Below, one piece after another: positions 62,701 to 64,000 of a stretch of DNA of 64,000 nt. The position numbers and the translations under genes are program-made. This DNA is from Polytrichum commune. Taxonomy: Eukaryota; Streptophyta; Polytrichopsida; Polytrichales; Polytrichaceae. Within the stretch, counting starts at the first letter, position 1. Every line of letters begins with the position of its first letter. The stretch lies in NCBI GenBank assembly GCA_950295325.1, contig OX485803.1, positions 68,153,554-68,217,553 on the forward strand. The letters are read 5' to 3'. A model generated the notes under the pieces. The model worked only from the letters and a program-made list of their open reading frames with translations, was not told where the DNA came from and did not search any database.

Positions 62701-63824
62701 CCTGCTAATCCAACTTTGTCTTCCGGAGCTATTTGGTCTGTGCTTGACTGAATTTGTTCTGGAAATTCGGACTCAAGCACCGATTTTCCTCCCGACACGG
62801 CCATGGATGATGACTCGGGATTCTGCTCTCTTCCTGCATTTGCCCACTGCTTTTGAGTAACAATGATTTTGAAATGCCAAGATCGATGTTGGACTGCACG
62901 GTTTTATTATACAATACCAATAATGGTATCAAAGAACCTCACCAACTGGTATCAGAATTGTGATGCTAGTCATACATTGATGCTTACTGGGTATTGCAAG
63001 ATGAAAGAATCTTTGTGTACCTGAGTCATTACTTGGGTCAATACCATTCTATCACTAGGGTGAGTGTACCTAAGTAAGAAGGTTTTTGGATATATATATA
63101 AACACTAATGGTATCAAACATAAAAATATCCTCAAGTACCCATACCCTACTTGTATCAAAGAAATGCAAAATCCTCATTATACATACCCGAGTGATATCA
63201 AAAAAAGTTGATATCAGTCTAACAGAGGTCAAGACCAAGAAAACAGGAGCAATTGACTGTAAATAACAATTCCTTGCCAACCTACAGTCTGGAGCATATA
63301 GGTTTCTTGCCAAATAGAAATGGGTTTCCAACTGCACTTGAGCTGAAAATTTTGATGTACCATCTCCATGCTTTGGTTTCAGGGGAAGAAATTTATGCAA
63401 CCCAAGGATCAACAAAATCCAGCCAGAAGAAACTGTACATTAGGATTCCTCTAGTGCCTACCAAAGGGCAACAGTCTTCTTCCTGATTACAACTCGCAAT
63501 AAAGCATTTTAAACTCAAAAGACTCTATTCTTCAGGATCATATCCATTCCCATGTACAGCATGGGCACCAAAAAAAAGATTGTCAATGCATCTGCTTGAT
63601 TTCCTCACCTTCTTTGATTTCCTGAGCCTGCGCTTCTTCAGTCAAAGAAATTCCAGTGACACTAGCAGCATTGGGCTGTTCTCCAGTTCGCACTTCTGGG
63701 GGATCTCCAGCAGGGTTATCTGCTGGTACAGTTTGCCTAGCAAACTCAACCCATGCATCATCCAACTTGTCCTCCACATGCGCTGGTGCAGTTGCAAGTG
63801 CGAAGAAGAAACCTCCATCTTCAA
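56762..63824 (-). CDS. SFR2: SENSITIVE TO FREEZING 2-type galactolipid:galactolipid galactosyltransferase (GH1 family), 5' end outside window
   Basis: Ten in-phase exons on the minus strand: 63609-63824, 62257-62833, 61787-61925, 61016-61182, 60267-60488, 59355-59526, 58929-59162, 58221-58370, 57626-57755 and 56762-56991, about 745 codons. The first exon, which should encode the membrane anchor, is beyond the right edge. Recognisable SFR2 landmarks are FFFALATAPAHVEDKLDDAW, NVAAWHNA, FRMGVDWSRIMP, FHHSLPIWAADYGGW, TFNEPH (acid/base Glu), HHVSFMRPYGLFD, ITENGVSDATD (nucleophile Glu), FWTISDNWEWADGYGPKFGL and VRDWRFGKYEMEGLQDPLS near the C-terminus. SFR2 sits in the chloroplast outer envelope and moves galactose between MGDG molecules during freezing or dehydration stress (family knowledge). 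Odd feature: exon 2 of the visible set encodes an acidic, Ser/Lys/Glu-rich linker of roughly 190 residues between the N-terminal motif and the GH1 core, longer than I recall for the Arabidopsis protein. Confidence 0.95.
57120..57460. mobile_element. intronic mobile repeat, copy 2 (SFR2 intron, inverted)
   Basis: The complement of this stretch aligns with 2636-3019: TTTGATATTGATTAGGATACTCATA (as separate words), GTGGGTGCAGAGCTAAA, and a terminal AAGGTAAGTGGGCC at about 57,131-57,147. It also includes the ACACCTATATTTGAGTGGT word shared with copies 3 and 4. Lies in the intron between the last two SFR2 exons. Confidence 0.6.
58520..58800. mobile_element. intronic mobile repeat, copy 3 (SFR2 intron)
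   Basis: Shares TCTTCTTGATTGAACACCTA, TTAAGTGGTATATGGCAA and ATCTTCACTTTGA with the other copies, in the same order. Boundaries are approximate. No ORF. Confidence 0.55.
59600..59900. mobile_element. intronic mobile repeat, copy 4 (SFR2 intron)
   Basis: Shares TCTTCTTGATTAGACACCTA and TGAGTGGTATATGGCAAGG, and a diverged interior (TCTCATGTAATCACAAAGAG, CATCTTCAATTTG), with copy 3. Boundaries are approximate. Confidence 0.55.
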
Positions 63825-64000
63825 CTGCAACGCAAGCAAGACATAGCACAAGTAATCTCAAATCAGAATTTGCAAAAAAAATCATGATTGTCAAATCTTG
63901 GTGTCCCTTTCCCTCCCCATGCCACTTATCAGGTATTCCATGGTAGTGGGAATCTATTGAAAGCCATTCAAATAAAAATAAATTGGTTCCACAACCACAT
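63825..64000 (-). other. SFR2 intron running off the window edge
   Basis: The exon ending at 63,824 opens with two bases that must complete a codon from an upstream exon, so this stretch is intron and the gene continues past 64,000. Confidence 0.8.

Noticed and set aside
62446-62860. Plus-strand frames of 101 and 110 codons
   Set aside because: Antisense of the acidic linker exon of SFR2; Ser/Pro-rich composition is the complement of Glu/Lys-rich coding sequence.

Overview
This is a eukaryotic nuclear window and almost certainly plant DNA. It is AT-rich, the genes are broken by many spliceosomal GT-AG introns, and it carries a SENSITIVE TO FREEZING 2-type galactolipid galactosyltransferase, a plant-like RAD6/UBC2 ubiquitin-conjugating enzyme, plant-style snoRNA clusters behind telo-box/TATA promoters, PIF/Harbinger and SWIM-type DNA transposons, and long GA microsatellites. 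A Tc1-type DD34E transposase relic and an SFR2 with an unusually long acidic linker make me lean towards a non-flowering streptophyte, but the species cannot be fixed from the sequence alone.

Layout. 1-3.4 kb: a three-exon minus-strand family-2 glycosyltransferase. 3.4-6 kb: gene-free, with a 75-bp tandem repeat. 6-12.5 kb: two diverged tandem copies of a roughly 3-kb unit bounded by (GA)n; I recognise no protein in it. 12.5-15 kb: dispersed repeats. 14.9-15.4 kb: a GC-rich, exon-like island. 16.5-23.7 kb: a plus-strand, fifteen-exon coiled-coil protein (about 695 aa) of unknown function. 24.5-25.6 kb and 33.9-35.4 kb: two divergent clusters of paired box C/D and box H/ACA snoRNA genes (two and three pairs). 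25.8-33.8 kb, between the clusters: a nest of DNA transposons including a nearly intact PIF/Harbinger element (28,020-31,575). 38.2-39.2 kb: a Tc1 transposase pseudogene. 41.3-43.8 kb: a five-exon minus-strand UBC2/RAD6 gene. 45.3-54.3 kb: decayed SWIM-domain transposon genes, a covarying hairpin array, and two small MITEs with clean 8-bp and 9-bp target duplications. 56.8-63.8 kb: ten exons of SFR2 on the minus strand; its first exon lies beyond the right edge.

Working genes. GT2, the coiled-coil gene, UBC2 and SFR2 all have consistent splice phases and intact motifs, so they are probably functional. They are not functionally linked; this is a normal plant gene landscape diluted by transposons. 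The most notable content is the snoRNA array: five repeat units, each a C/D-like RNA followed about 40 nt later by an H/ACA RNA. The four better-preserved H/ACA copies (all except the one at 24.6 kb) keep the 14-nt pocket-to-ACA spacing together with pairing-preserving substitutions. An intronic mobile repeat found in both the GT2 and SFR2 genes carries a splice-donor-like sequence in its terminal repeat and appears to supply the donor of GT2 intron 1.
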